Positions 15,609 to 23,410 of a stretch of 64,000 bases of DNA are shown here, one piece after another. The notes under the pieces are model-generated. The model was not told the origin of the DNA. It did not search any database and worked only from the letters and a program-made list of their open reading frames with translations. The DNA is from Polaromonas sp. SP1. GTDB taxonomy: Bacteria; Pseudomonadota; Gammaproteobacteria; Burkholderiales; Burkholderiaceae_C. A program made the position numbers and the translations under genes. The stretch is taken from the NCBI RefSeq assembly GCF_003711205.1, contig NZ_CP031013.1, forward strand, positions 2,088,501 through 2,152,500, given 5' to 3'. Position 1 is the stretch's first letter. Each line of letters opens with the position of its first letter.

Positions 15609-16255
15609 GCCTGCACCCCCGCGGCTTCGGTGATCGCTTCCACGATGTTGGAGTAGGCGCCGCAGCGGCAGATGTTGCCGCTCATGCGCTCGCGAAGTTC
15701 GTCGGGCGAGAGCAGCGGGCGCGCGGTGATGTCGGCGCTGACATGGCTCGGGATACCCCGGCGGATTTCATCGAGCGCGCCGACGGCCGAGCAGATTTGC
15801 CCCGGCGTGCAGTAGCCGCACTGGTAGCCGTCGTGTTTGACAAAAGCTGCCTGCATCGGGTGCATGCGCTGCAGCGTCCCCAGGCCTTCGACGGTGGTGA
15901 CCTTGCTGCCTTCGTGCATCACGGCCAGCGTGAGGCAGGAGTTGATCCGTTGCCCATCAAGCAACACCGTGCAGGCGCCGCACTGGCCGTGGTCGCAACC
16001 CTTCTTGGTGCCCGTCAGGTGCAGGTGCTCACGCAAGGCATCGAGCAGCGTCGTGCGCGTGTCCAGCTCCAGCGTGTGCGCCGTGCCGTTGACTTCAATC
16101 GTTACGCGGGCTTGCGGTACGGAGCCGGGTGCGGCGAGCGGTGAAGAAGGGGCGGCGGAGGCGTCTGATGGCATGGTGGTCACCGCCGCTGAGGCGGCAC
16201 TGGCGATCAGAATACCCCGCCGTGAGATGGTGAGTGCATCGGTGGGACTTTCCAT
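15605..16255 (-). CDS. paoA: Periplasmic aldehyde oxidoreductase, 2Fe-2S subunit PaoA (Tat substrate)
   Basis: A 216-residue iron-sulfur subunit of the YagT/PaoA type. The ATG at 16255 puts a twin-arginine signal at the front ([19 protein letters not shown]), which supports this start over a longer upstream extension. The first [2Fe-2S] cluster is bound by [18 protein letters not shown] and the distal Cys of NSCL; the second by [11 protein letters not shown] and [12 protein letters not shown]. It leads the leftward paoABC operon. The enzyme oxidises aromatic and other aldehydes to acids in the periplasm. Confidence 0.92.
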   Translation of the reverse strand: MESPTDALTISRRGILIASAASAAVTTMPSDASAAPSSPLAAPGSVPQARVTIEVNGTAHTLELDTRTTLLDALREHLHLTGTKKGCDHGQCGACTVLLDGQRINSCLTLAVMHEGSKVTTVEGLGTLQRMHPMQAAFVKHDGYQCGYCTPGQICSAVGALDEIRRGIPSHVSADITARPLLSPDELRERMSGNICRCGAYSNIVEAITEAAGVQA

Positions 16256-16375
16256 GGCTTCTGCCTTTGTGTGAGAGTGGCGAGGTAAACCGCCAGCATC
16301 CCGGGGCAGGGCCGGTCGTACTGTAGGAGGCTGGCTTGGCGCGTCGTCAGTTGTCGCCACCACCGCCTTTCGGGC

Positions 16376-16401
16376 ATAAAAAAGCGGGCCTGGCGCCCGC
16401 T
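16376..16401 (-). terminator. Rho-independent terminator of the VOC gene
   Basis: GCGGGC-CTGGC-GCCCGC stem (16384-16400) followed on the minus strand by a run of T (plus-strand A run 16377-16383), just past the VOC stop codon. Confidence 0.85.
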
Positions 16402-16428
16402 CCTGTTTCTCTTGTTATTCCTTTTGCC

Positions 16429-16872
16429 TTACTTGGCAAAGAGGTTGTCCAGCGACGCAAAAGCCTTGAACTCGATCGCGTTGCCCGAGGGATCCAGAAA
16501 GAACATCGTCGCCTGCTCGCCGGGCTCGCCCTTGAAGCGCACATAGGGCTCGATCACAAACTTGGTCCCGCCCGCTTTCAGCCGCGCGGCCAGCGTGTCC
16601 CATTGCTCCAGCGACAGAATGGCGCCGAAGTGGCGCACCGGCACGTTGTGCCCGTCAACCGCGCTGGTCTCTTTGTGGCCGCATTCGTCCGGCGCCAGGT
16701 GGGCGACGATCTGGTGGCCGTAGAAGTTGAAGTCCACCCACTCCGGTGAGCTGCGTCCTTCCGAACACCCGAGCAACTCACCATAAAACTTGCGCGCTGC
16801 AGCCAGGTCGTGCACCGGGAAGGCGAGGTGGAAAGGGGGCATGGTGGCTTGGGGGGTGGTGGCCGTGGTCAT
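16429..16872 (-). CDS. VOC-family (glyoxalase/bleomycin-resistance fold) protein
   Basis: A 147-residue protein of the vicinal-oxygen-chelate superfamily. [20 protein letters not shown] near the N-terminus and [15 protein letters not shown] near the C-terminus are the paired beta-alpha-beta-beta-beta modules, with the metal-site His and Glu in FHLAF and [17 protein letters not shown] in the middle supplies further candidate ligands. The substrate is unknown. It is divergent from a LysR gene 123 bases away, so it is the probable target of that regulator. Confidence 0.88.
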   Translation of the reverse strand: MTTATTPQATMPPFHLAFPVHDLAAARKFYGELLGCSEGRSSPEWVDFNFYGHQIVAHLAPDECGHKETSAVDGHNVPVRHFGAILSLEQWDTLAARLKAGGTKFVIEPYVRFKGEPGEQATMFFLDPSGNAIEFKAFASLDNLFAK

Positions 16873-16995
16873 CGTGGGTCCTCGAGGGGTGAATCTGCAG
16901 AAAGAAGCCTGAACTTTAGGTGGTTTGTGAGATTCTGAAAAACGATATATATTGAATCTGAGTAACAACAATATCGATGAATTGATGAATCCGTT

Positions 16996-17871
16996 TTGAT
17001 CACCGAACTGAAAACCTTTATTGCCGTGGTGAGAGACGGGAGCTTCTCCGCCGCGGGCGAACGCATAGGCCTCACCCAATCGGCCGTCAGCAGCCAGATC
17101 AAACGGCTCGAAGAGTCCCTGGGCTTTGAACTGTTTGACCGCACCCGCCGCGCCGCAGTGCTCAATGCCCACGGCAGCCAGACGCTGGCGCGCGCCGAAG
17201 AAATCGTCGCCCTCTACGACAAGCTGGGCGAGCCGCCCGCAGGCGTTGACGTCGCCGGCACGCTGCGTATAGGCGCCATCGCCTCCGCGCAATCGGCCCT
17301 GCTGCCCAAAGCCCTGGCCGCCATGCGCCGCAAACACCCCAAGCTGCGCCTGAACATCGTCCCCGGCGTTTCCATGCGATTGATGGACCAACTTGACGCA
17401 GGCGAGATCGACGCCGCCATCATGATCCGCCCACCCTTCGGCATCCTGCCCGAGATGGCTTGGCAAGCCCTCGTCTCAGAACCCTTCATGCTGCTGGTGC
17501 CCGAAAGCGTCAAAGGCCGCGACTGGCGCAAGATCCTGGCCTCGCATCCCTTCCTCAGGTACGAACGCACCTCCTTCGGCGGCCGTCTGGTGTCACGCTT
17601 CCTGCGCGACGCCAACATCACCGTGCAGGAAGCCGTCGAGCTCGACGAGATCGCCGGCCTGATGAACATGGTGTCGGAAGGCCTGGGCGTAGCGCTGGTG
17701 CCCATGGTCGAGGCCTACCTGCCGATGCCGCCCTCGGTGCGGGCGATTTCGTTGGGGGAGGAGACGTTCTATCGGGAGATTGGGGTGCTGCATCGGGGGA
17801 AGAGGCAGGCGTTGCCGGTGGTCGGGGAGTTGGCGCAGTGTTTGCGGGACGCGGTGGCTGTAAGCCGGTAG
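16996..17871 (+). CDS. LysR-family transcriptional regulator
   Basis: A 291-residue LysR-type regulator. The winged helix covers residues 1-60 ([20 protein letters not shown], then [15 protein letters not shown]), followed by the periplasmic-binding-protein-like effector domain. No ATG is available: a stop at 16978-16980 limits the frame, and TTG at 16996 is the best start, without a strong ribosome-binding site. Divergence from the VOC gene suggests that it controls that gene. The ligand is unknown. Confidence 0.9.
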   Translation: MITELKTFIAVVRDGSFSAAGERIGLTQSAVSSQIKRLEESLGFELFDRTRRAAVLNAHGSQTLARAEEIVALYDKLGEPPAGVDVAGTLRIGAIASAQSALLPKALAAMRRKHPKLRLNIVPGVSMRLMDQLDAGEIDAAIMIRPPFGILPEMAWQALVSEPFMLLVPESVKGRDWRKILASHPFLRYERTSFGGRLVSRFLRDANITVQEAVELDEIAGLMNMVSEGLGVALVPMVEAYLPMPPSVRAISLGEETFYREIGVLHRGKRQALPVVGELAQCLRDAVAVSR

Positions 17872-17937
17872 TGGCCTGGTTGGATTGAACTTTTCCAGGC
17901 CGAGCCCCTCAGACTCCCTTTCAACGGAGGGACCCCC

Positions 17938-18342
17938 ATGGCTTTTGCCCAAAACGCTCAACTGACTTCACGCGCCTTGTCGGTGCTTCGCATTGTTTCT
18001 GCTTATTTGTTGATTCAGCATGGCACGGCCAAGCTGTTTGGGTTTCCTCATGTGGCGTATTTCGACAACCTGCAGGTGGTGTCGCTGGTTGGGTTTGCCG
18101 GGATTCTTGAAGTGGTTGGCGGTTTGCTGCTGTTGATCGGTTTGTTCACGCGCCCTGTGGCGTTTGTGTTGTCGGGCTTGTTGGCGTTTGCCTATTTCAT
18201 CGGCCATGCGTCCAAGGGCTTTGTGGCGGCCCCTATGCTGAACGGCGGCGAGTCGGCTGTGTTGTTCTGCTTTGTGTTTTTGTTCTTTGCCGCAGCGGGC
18301 GGCGGTGCGTGGAGTGTGGACGCGCTTCGTTCGCGCAAGTAA
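17938..18342 (+). CDS. DoxX-family membrane protein
   Basis: A 134-residue protein with four predicted membrane helices: ALSVLRIVSAYLLIQHGTAK, VSLVGFAGILEVVGGLLLLI, PVAFVLSGLLAFAYFIGHA and AVLFCFVFLFFAAAG. This is the DoxX/DUF417 pattern, including the HGTAKLFG segment after helix one and the GxxExxGG motif in helix two. A GGAGGG site precedes the ATG. DoxX proteins are linked to quinone or thiosulfate redox reactions and oxidative stress; the exact role here is not predictable. Confidence 0.85.
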   Translation: MAFAQNAQLTSRALSVLRIVSAYLLIQHGTAKLFGFPHVAYFDNLQVVSLVGFAGILEVVGGLLLLIGLFTRPVAFVLSGLLAFAYFIGHASKGFVAAPMLNGGESAVLFCFVFLFFAAAGGGAWSVDALRSRK

Positions 18343-18358
18343 TCAAGACATCCATTTA

Positions 18359-18393
18359 AGCCGGTGCATCCTTTGTGGGTGCGCCGGCTTTTT
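18359..18393 (+). terminator. Rho-independent terminator after the DoxX gene
   Basis: The stem pairs CCGGTGCATCC with GGGTGCGCCGG around a short loop and is followed by CTTTTTC on the plus strand. It separates the DoxX gene from the converging ECF sigma gene. Confidence 0.75.
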
Positions 18394-19289
18394 CACGCCA
18401 GTGCCTCAGGCCCGAAGGCCAGCCCGTCGAGCTTGTCGGGGTTGCGCATGACGTAGATGTTGGTGGCCTTACCTTCGTCGTTGTAGGCAAAAGTGATGGC
18501 GGCGGCGATCTCGCCGGTGCTGGTGCGCAGCTGGATGGCACGGCCGCCGTTGATCTCGCAGGGCACCCATTCGTAAGCGGCCCAGTAGCGTGCCAGTTGC
18601 GTGGAGATGAGGGTGAGCACGCTGCCCAAGCCCCGCACCACGCCTTCGAAAGATGCGACCTTGCCGCCGCTGTCGGCGCACACGGCGATGTCGTCTGAGA
18701 GCAAACTCGCCAGCGCCTCGGTGCTGCCGGCGGTGATGGCTTCGCGAAAGGCGATGAGCAGGTCGTCCTGCACCTTGGGCGCCGTCACGTGCCGCACCTT
18801 GCCCTGGGCGATGTTGGTGCTGGCGCGTGACACCAGCTTGCGGCAGGCGGCTTCTTCCATGTCCAGCATTTCGGCCACTTCGGCGTACGGCGTTTCAAAA
18901 ATCTCGTGCAGCAAGTAAGCCGCGCGCTCTTTGGGCGTGAGGCGTTCGAGCAGCAGCAAAAACGCCATGCTCAGCGACGAGGCCAGCAGCGCATGCGTTT
19001 CGGGCGTGTCTTCCGTCTGCGTGTGGATGGGTTCGGGCAGCCAGGTGCCGACATAGTCGACCCGGCTGCGCTGGGCGTCGCGCAGCATGTCGATGCAATG
19101 CCGCGTGCAGATGGCGGTGAGCCAGGCAGCGGGTGTGGCGATGCTGGCGTGGTCGGCGGCCAGCCATTTGATGAAGACGTCCTGCACGGCGTCTTCGGCA
19201 TCGGCCCGCGAGCCGAGGATGCGGTAGGCCAAGCCGAACAGGTGCCTGCGCCTTTCTTCAAACACGGCGGTGGGGTTGATGCTTGTCAT
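18393..19289 (-). CDS. ECF41-group RNA polymerase sigma factor with fused SnoaL-like regulatory domain
   Basis: A 298-residue ECF sigma factor. Sigma-2 covers about residues 8-75 (FGLAYRILGSRADAEDAVQD), sigma-4 about 105-165, and a SnoaL-like domain fills the C-terminus. Three ECF41 signatures are present: WLPEP between the sigma domains, SGGK in place of DGGGK in the middle of the C-terminal domain, and NPDKL near the end. In ECF41 the C-terminal domain replaces an anti-sigma factor. The adjacent carboxymuconolactone-decarboxylase gene is the classic ECF41 partner, and a matching promoter lies upstream of that gene. Confidence 0.92.
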   Translation of the reverse strand: MTSINPTAVFEERRRHLFGLAYRILGSRADAEDAVQDVFIKWLAADHASIATPAAWLTAICTRHCIDMLRDAQRSRVDYVGTWLPEPIHTQTEDTPETHALLASSLSMAFLLLLERLTPKERAAYLLHEIFETPYAEVAEMLDMEEAACRKLVSRASTNIAQGKVRHVTAPKVQDDLLIAFREAITAGSTEALASLLSDDIAVCADSGGKVASFEGVVRGLGSVLTLISTQLARYWAAYEWVPCEINGGRAIQLRTSTGEIAAAITFAYNDEGKATNIYVMRNPDKLDGLAFGPEALA

Positions 19290-19317
19290 GATGCGTAAAC
19301 CTTGATCTGACGCTTGC

Positions 19318-19779
19318 TCAGTGTGCCGAGACCTGGATGCGGTTCCAGAGGTTGATCATGCCGATGTTAGCGGTCAGCGTACCGATTTCCTTGTCGGTGA
19401 ATGAGGCACGCAGGCGGCCGCGCAGGCTGGCGTAGTCGGTCTTGTGGTCGAGTGTGGTCAGGGCTTCCGTCCAGGCCAGTGCGGCTTTCTCGGCTTCGCT
19501 GAAGTCGTTGACGTGGGCCCAGACGACGAGGCGGTCCAGCCTGTCTTGCGTTTCGCCGTCTTCACGGGCTTCGCGCAGGTGCATCTTCACGCAGAAGGCG
19601 CAGCCGTTGATCTGCGAGGCACGCAGGTGCACCAGGTGCTGGAGCTTTTTGTCCAGGCCCTGGGCGGCGATGGTTTCACTGACCTTGAGCAGGGTGGGGA
19701 GGACTTCAGGAATGGCCAGGTCGATGCGGACGGGGGCGGTGTTGGCAGAGGTGGCAGAGGTGGCAGTAGCGGTGCTCAT
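19318..19779 (-). CDS. Carboxymuconolactone decarboxylase/AhpD-family protein (ECF41 partner)
   Basis: A 153-residue alkylhydroperoxidase-fold protein. The CxxC plus His motif is present as NGCAFCVKMH near residue 60-69. The C-terminal helix pair (LTANIGMINLWNRIQVS) is typical. After the ATG there is a low-complexity ATATSATSANT leader encoded by short repeats. It is the first gene of a leftward operon with the ECF41 sigma gene 28 bases later. In ECF41 systems such proteins are the usual regulon members and may handle peroxide or gamma-carboxymuconolactone-like compounds. Confidence 0.88.
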   Translation of the reverse strand: MSTATATSATSANTAPVRIDLAIPEVLPTLLKVSETIAAQGLDKKLQHLVHLRASQINGCAFCVKMHLREAREDGETQDRLDRLVVWAHVNDFSEAEKAALAWTEALTTLDHKTDYASLRGRLRASFTDKEIGTLTANIGMINLWNRIQVSAH

Positions 19780-19825
19780 GGTGTTTCCTTTAAAGGTGTT
19801 CAAAAGTTGGGTGTCACACCGTATT

Positions 19826-19852
19826 GACGATCCAGCGTTTGCGTTTGTGACG
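19826..19852 (-). promoter_or_regulatory. ECF41-type promoter for the CMD/sigma operon
   Basis: On the minus strand CGTCACA (-35, at 19852-19846) is followed after 16 bases by CGTC (-10, at 19829-19826). This differs by one base from the ECF41 consensus TGTCACA-N16-CGTC as I know it. It lies 47 bases upstream of the CMD start codon, so the operon is probably autoregulated. Confidence 0.6.
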
Positions 19853-19891
19853 CGGCCACCCAAAAAAGACCAAAAAAACGGGGAAGAAAAC

Positions 19892-19932
19892 AAAAAATCG
19901 CCTGACCCGCAAAGGGGTCCAGGCGATTTTTG
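19892..19932. terminator. Bidirectional terminator hairpin
   Basis: AATCGCCTG pairs with CAGGCGATT around an inner ACCC/GGGT stem. A-run before and T-run after allow termination on both strands; it serves the leftward PEP-mutase-family gene. Confidence 0.75.
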
Positions 19933-19994
19933 CTATGTTTTTAATAGCTACTTGTGCAGATGGATAAAGGGCTGGAGGCCAATTTTGCTTGTAA
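19930..19994 (-). repeat. Interspersed repeat copy 5 (reverse)
   Basis: Plus-strand reading TTGCTATGTTTTTAATAGCT, then 20 bases, then AAGGGCTGGAGGCCAATTTT and GCTT. It is the full repeat in reverse orientation, between a terminator and the 3' end of the PEP-mutase-family gene. Confidence 0.85.
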
Positions 19995-20008
19995 ATTGAT
20001 TTTGTGCT

Positions 20009-20815
20009 TCAGCGTGGTGAGCTCAGCAAGGTGTTCATCGCGGAGTAGTCCAGCTTGTCCCCCAGCAGCGGCGCCAGGTCCTGTTTGAGCAAAGCCTCGA
20101 CGCTGGTGCGGGCGTGCTCATACGCCACCTGGAAGGGCGCCGGCCCGACGCTGACCCGGCGCGCACCAGCAGCCTGCAGCGCGCCGATGGGAGGCAACCC
20201 GGGCATGGCCATCACGTTCAGCGGCAGGCTGATGGCGGCGGTGATTTCCGTCACCTCGGGCAGGGCCGTGAGGCCGGGCACAAAGGCGCCGTCGGCACCG
20301 GCTTGCTGGTAGAGCTTCAGCCGTTCGACACTGGCCTGGGCCGGTGTGCCCTCGACCTTGAGCTTGCGCAGGTAGACGTCGGTGCGGGCATTGATAAACA
20401 GCGGCGCGCCTTTGAGGGCGCTGCGTATCGCCTTGATCTTGTCGGCCAGCAAGTCCGGGGCGCCGCTGCCGTCTTCGAGGTTGATACCTGCCGCACCCAC
20501 GGCGACCAGCTCGGCGGCCAGGCGGCCCACCTCGGCGGGGCTGTCGCTGTAGCCGTCTTCCATGTCGACCGTCAGCGGCACGCGCAGGACGCGGGTGATG
20601 CGGGCGACGGCGTCCAGCAGCTCGTCGGGCGGCAAGGCGCCGCCGTCGGCATAACCGCAGGCCCAGGCGAGCGACGCACTGCTGGTGGCCACGGCCCTGG
20701 CGCCGGAGGCCTCAAAAATTTTGGCGCTGGCCGCGTCCCAGGCATTGGGCAGCAGCAGGATGGCGTTCGGCGCCTGGTGGAGTTGGGCGAACTGTTGGTG
20801 GTGTTGGGTTTGCAT
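20009..20815 (-). CDS. Isocitrate lyase/PEP mutase-family enzyme
   Basis: A 268-residue TIM-barrel protein of the PEP mutase/isocitrate lyase superfamily. LLPNAWDAASAKIFEASGAR at the start, the metal-binding DMEDGYSD near residue 85 and GINLEDGSG near residue 110 are diagnostic. The family includes oxaloacetate decarboxylases, 2-methylisocitrate lyases and PEP phosphonomutases; which reaction applies is not resolvable by eye. Direct copies of the interspersed repeat lie on both sides (copies 5 and 6). Confidence 0.85.
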   Translation of the reverse strand: MQTQHHQQFAQLHQAPNAILLLPNAWDAASAKIFEASGARAVATSSASLAWACGYADGGALPPDELLDAVARITRVLRVPLTVDMEDGYSDSPAEVGRLAAELVAVGAAGINLEDGSGAPDLLADKIKAIRSALKGAPLFINARTDVYLRKLKVEGTPAQASVERLKLYQQAGADGAFVPGLTALPEVTEITAAISLPLNVMAMPGLPPIGALQAAGARRVSVGPAPFQVAYEHARTSVEALLKQDLAPLLGDKLDYSAMNTLLSSPR

Positions 20816-20974
20816 GGCGGCTCCGTTGTGATGGCTGGATTGGAATCGGGCCGCACAGCTTAGCAAGCCGGGCAAAAACTGCCCGCCGGTTTCGGACCTT
20901 TCCTGCCCTATATATCCGTATCTGCTTGCGTGGCACCGGGGGGAAGCTCGGGCTGACCGGCCGGGCATCCGGTT

Positions 20975-21040
20975 CTGCTATGAATTCAATAGCTGGTGAC
21001 CCGGCAGCCGATTGGGCTGGAGGCCTATTTTGTTGATGAA
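20975..21040 (-). repeat. Interspersed repeat copy 6 (reverse)
   Basis: Plus-strand CTGCTATGAATTCAATAGCT, then 20 bases, then TTGGGCTGGAGGCCTATTTT and GTTGATGA. Full length, same orientation as copy 5, so the two flank the PEP-mutase-family gene as direct repeats. Confidence 0.85.
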
Positions 21041-21109
21041 TTTGTGGGGTATGGGCTCCCCCTGTAGTATTGGCGGCTTCACCGTTTCGGCGGTCCCGCC
21101 CTTCTGTAA

Positions 21110-21141
21110 CTCCTTCCCAACCCCTTCCCAACCCCTTCCAG
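21110..21141 (+). repeat. Short tandem repeat, 11-bp unit x3
   Basis: CCTTCCCAACC occurs twice in full and once partly, ending five bases before the FAH start codon. It occupies the place where a ribosome-binding site would be, and no purine-rich site is visible there. Confidence 0.8.
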
Positions 21142-21145
21142 ACCC

Positions 21146-22324
21146 ATGAATAAAAACCTCAGCCTTGCCGCCGCCCTGCCTGTTGATGCCGCCAACGCCT
21201 TGCTGGTCGGCCGTGTGTGGGTGGAAGGCACCGGCCCCGTGCTGGCGCTGGTGCGCCCCGAGGGCGTGTTTGACCTGTCCGCCGTGGCGCCCACTGCCAG
21301 CCAGTTGCTGGAATTGCCCGGTGTGGCCAAGGCCGTTCGTGCCGCCTTGCCTTCGTTGCCGCGCCTGGCTGGCACGGCCGAGGTGCTGGCCAATTCTGCG
21401 GCGGATGCGCAAGACACCAAGCTGCCCTGGCTGCTCGCGCCGTGCGACCTGCAGGCGCTGAAAGCTTCTGGCGTGACCTTTGTCGAATCGATGCTGGAGC
21501 GTGTGATCGAAGAGCAGGCGGGCGGCGATGCCAGCAAGGCTGAAGACGCGCGCAAGGCCGTGGTCGCGGTGATCGGCGAGAACCTGGGCAAGATCAAGCC
21601 GGGCTCACCCGAAGCCGCCAAACTGAAAGACGTGCTGATCGCGCAGGGCATGTGGTCGCAGTACCTGGAAGTGGGCATCGGCCCCGACGCCGAAATTTTT
21701 ACCAAGAGTCAGCCCATGAGCGCGGTCGGCACCGGCGCCGAAGTGGGCATACACCCGGGCAGCGACTGGAACAACCCCGAGCCGGAGATCGTGCTGGCCG
21801 TGAACTCGCGCGGCGAGACGGTGGGCGCCGCACTGGGCAACGACGTCAACCTGCGCGACTTTGAAGGCCGCAGCGCACTGCTGCTGGGCAAGGCCAAGGA
21901 CAACAACGCTTCCTGCGCCATCGGCCCTTTCATCCGCCTGCTGGATGAGCACTTCACCATCGACGATGTGCGCAAGAGCGACCTGAGCATCACCGTGACC
22001 GGCCCCGAGGGTTTTGAGATGAAGGGTGGAAGCTCCCTCAGCAAGATCAGCCGCGACCCGCTGGACCTGGTGGCCCAGGCCATTGGCGACAACCACCAGT
22101 ACCCCGACGGCTTCATGCTGTTCCTCGGCACCATGTTTGCGCCCACACAAGACCGCCACGGCCCCGGCCAGGGCTTTACCCATGTGGTGGGCGACATCGT
22201 AACGGTGGCCACGCCGCAACTGGGCAGCCTGGTGAACCGCGTCACCACCTCCGACAAGGCCGCGCCGTGGACCTTCGGCATTTCGGCGCTGATGAAAAGC
22301 CTGGCCAAGCGCGGCCTTCTTTAA
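21146..22324 (+). CDS. Fumarylacetoacetate hydrolase-family protein (similar to 2-keto-3-deoxy-sugar-acid dehydratase)
   Basis: A 392-residue FAH-fold enzyme. The blocks SMLERVIEEQAGGD, GTGAEVGIHPGSDWNNPEPE, GNDVNLRDFEGRSALLLGKA and FLGTMFAPTQDR are those of the roughly 390-residue FAH proteins annotated as 2-keto-3-deoxy-L-arabonate dehydratase (AraD type). The acidic metal ligands lie in the PEPEIVL block. Exact substrate is uncertain because no other sugar-acid genes are adjacent. The start has no obvious Shine-Dalgarno and is preceded by a tandem repeat. Confidence 0.85.
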   Translation: MNKNLSLAAALPVDAANALLVGRVWVEGTGPVLALVRPEGVFDLSAVAPTASQLLELPGVAKAVRAALPSLPRLAGTAEVLANSAADAQDTKLPWLLAPCDLQALKASGVTFVESMLERVIEEQAGGDASKAEDARKAVVAVIGENLGKIKPGSPEAAKLKDVLIAQGMWSQYLEVGIGPDAEIFTKSQPMSAVGTGAEVGIHPGSDWNNPEPEIVLAVNSRGETVGAALGNDVNLRDFEGRSALLLGKAKDNNASCAIGPFIRLLDEHFTIDDVRKSDLSITVTGPEGFEMKGGSSLSKISRDPLDLVAQAIGDNHQYPDGFMLFLGTMFAPTQDRHGPGQGFTHVVGDIVTVATPQLGSLVNRVTTSDKAAPWTFGISALMKSLAKRGLL

Positions 22325-22345
22325 GGGCTGTTGAAGGTTCAGCCC

Positions 22346-23077
22346 ATGCACACTTCCGCTCTCGTTTTATTCTCCGGCGGCCAGGATTCGACCACCTGCC
22401 TGGCGCAGGCGCTGTCCAAATACGAACGCGTCGAAACCGTCGCCTTTGACTACGGCCAGCGCCACAAGGTCGAGCTGGATGCACGCCTGAATGTGCTGCG
22501 CGAAATCAAGGCGCAGTTTCCGCAGTGGGCGCACAAGATCGGCGAAGACCATTTGCTCGACCTGGCGGTGCTGGGCCAGGTCAGCGACACCTCGCTCACG
22601 CGCGACGTGGCCTTCAAGATGGAAAGCTCAGGCCTGCCCAATACCTTTGTGCCTGGGCGCAACCTGCTCTTCCTCACGCTGGCCGCCGCGCTGGCGTACC
22701 GGCGTGATTTGCAGGTGCTGGTGACCGGCGTATGTGAAACCGATTTTTCGGGCTACCCCGATTGCCGCGACGACACCATGAAGGCCATGCAACTGGCGCT
22801 GTCGCTGGGCATGGACAAGCGCTTTTTGATTGAAACCCCGCTGATGTGGATAGACAAGGCCGACACCTGGCGGCTGGCGCATGAGGTCGGTGAAAAATCA
22901 GGCGTTCCCCATGGCGGCGAGGCGCTGGTGAACCTGATCGTGGAGCACACGCATACCTGCTACCTGGGTGACCGGGTGCACCGGCATGCCTGGGGCTATG
23001 GGTGTGGGACGTGCCCGGCTTGCGAGCTGCGCGCGCGCGGGTATGCAGGCTATGCAGACGGGCTGTCGAAACCATAA
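22346..23077 (+). CDS. queC: 7-cyano-7-deazaguanine synthase
   Basis: A 243-residue Que[17 protein letters not shown] is the PP-loop (SGGxDS) that binds [15 protein letters not shown] and [17 protein letters not shown] are family signatures; the zinc-binding cysteines are in HTCYLG and [14 protein letters not shown] near the C-terminus. It converts 7-carboxy-7-deazaguanine and ammonia to preQ0 in queuosine synthesis. I chose the ATG at 22346, which aligns the PP-loop close to the N-terminus. The 3' end overlaps the converging monooxygenase-fold gene by 28 bases. Confidence 0.95.
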   Translation: MHTSALVLFSGGQDSTTCLAQALSKYERVETVAFDYGQRHKVELDARLNVLREIKAQFPQWAHKIGEDHLLDLAVLGQVSDTSLTRDVAFKMESSGLPNTFVPGRNLLFLTLAAALAYRRDLQVLVTGVCETDFSGYPDCRDDTMKAMQLALSLGMDKRFLIETPLMWIDKADTWRLAHEVGEKSGVPHGGEALVNLIVEHTHTCYLGDRVHRHAWGYGCGTCPACELRARGYAGYADGLSKP

Positions 23078-23376
23078 TCGCGCTCGACCTTCGCGATTCT
23101 GGTTTTGTACTGCGTGTACCAGTCGCTGCGCCCGGTTTGCTGTGCCACCAGATGCTCTGCATTCATCTTCCAGGCCTTGATGGACGCCAGATCTTGCCAG
23201 TAGCTCACGGTAATACCCACGCCCTCGCGGGCTGATTCGACTCCCAGAAAACCCGGCTGTTTTGCGGCAAGCTCGACCATGCGGTCGGCCATCTCGCCGT
23301 AACCGTTGTCGCCTTCGGTGCGCAATGAGGTGAAGATAACCGCGTAATACGGGGCTGGGGGTGTGGCTGCAATCAC
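23050..23376 (-). CDS. Antibiotic biosynthesis monooxygenase-fold (dimeric alpha-beta barrel) protein
   Basis: A 108-residue single-domain protein. The pattern [31 protein letters not shown] and [17 protein letters not shown] is the ABM/YgiN fold, with the WKMNAEH segment typical of the subgroup annotated as antibiotic biosynthesis monooxygenases. The last 28 bases overlap the end of queC on the other strand. The next leftward gene upstream is an MFS exporter whose C-terminal domain has the same fold, so the two may be functionally linked. Confidence 0.85.
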   Translation of the reverse strand: MIAATPPAPYYAVIFTSLRTEGDNGYGEMADRMVELAAKQPGFLGVESAREGVGITVSYWQDLASIKAWKMNAEHLVAQQTGRSDWYTQYKTRIAKVERDYGFDSPSA

Positions 23377-23410
23377 AGGGTTCTCCGTGGTGGGGGTTGA
23401 AAAAATGCTG

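Larger units (their letters stand above)
20816..21145. other. Intergenic region with a repeat copy and a tandem repeat
   Basis: 330 bases between the leftward PEP-mutase-family gene and the rightward FAH gene. It contains repeat copy 6 and, just before the FAH start, an 11-bp tandem repeat. No further gene or hairpin with a T-run was found. Confidence 0.6.

Noticed and set aside
19812..19839. A plus-strand TGTCACA-N17-CGTT that also resembles an ECF41 promoter, followed by a terminator at 19892, which could define a small RNA.
   Set aside because: The -10 element is off consensus, and the minus-strand CGTCACA-N16-CGTC in the same place fits the gene orientation better.
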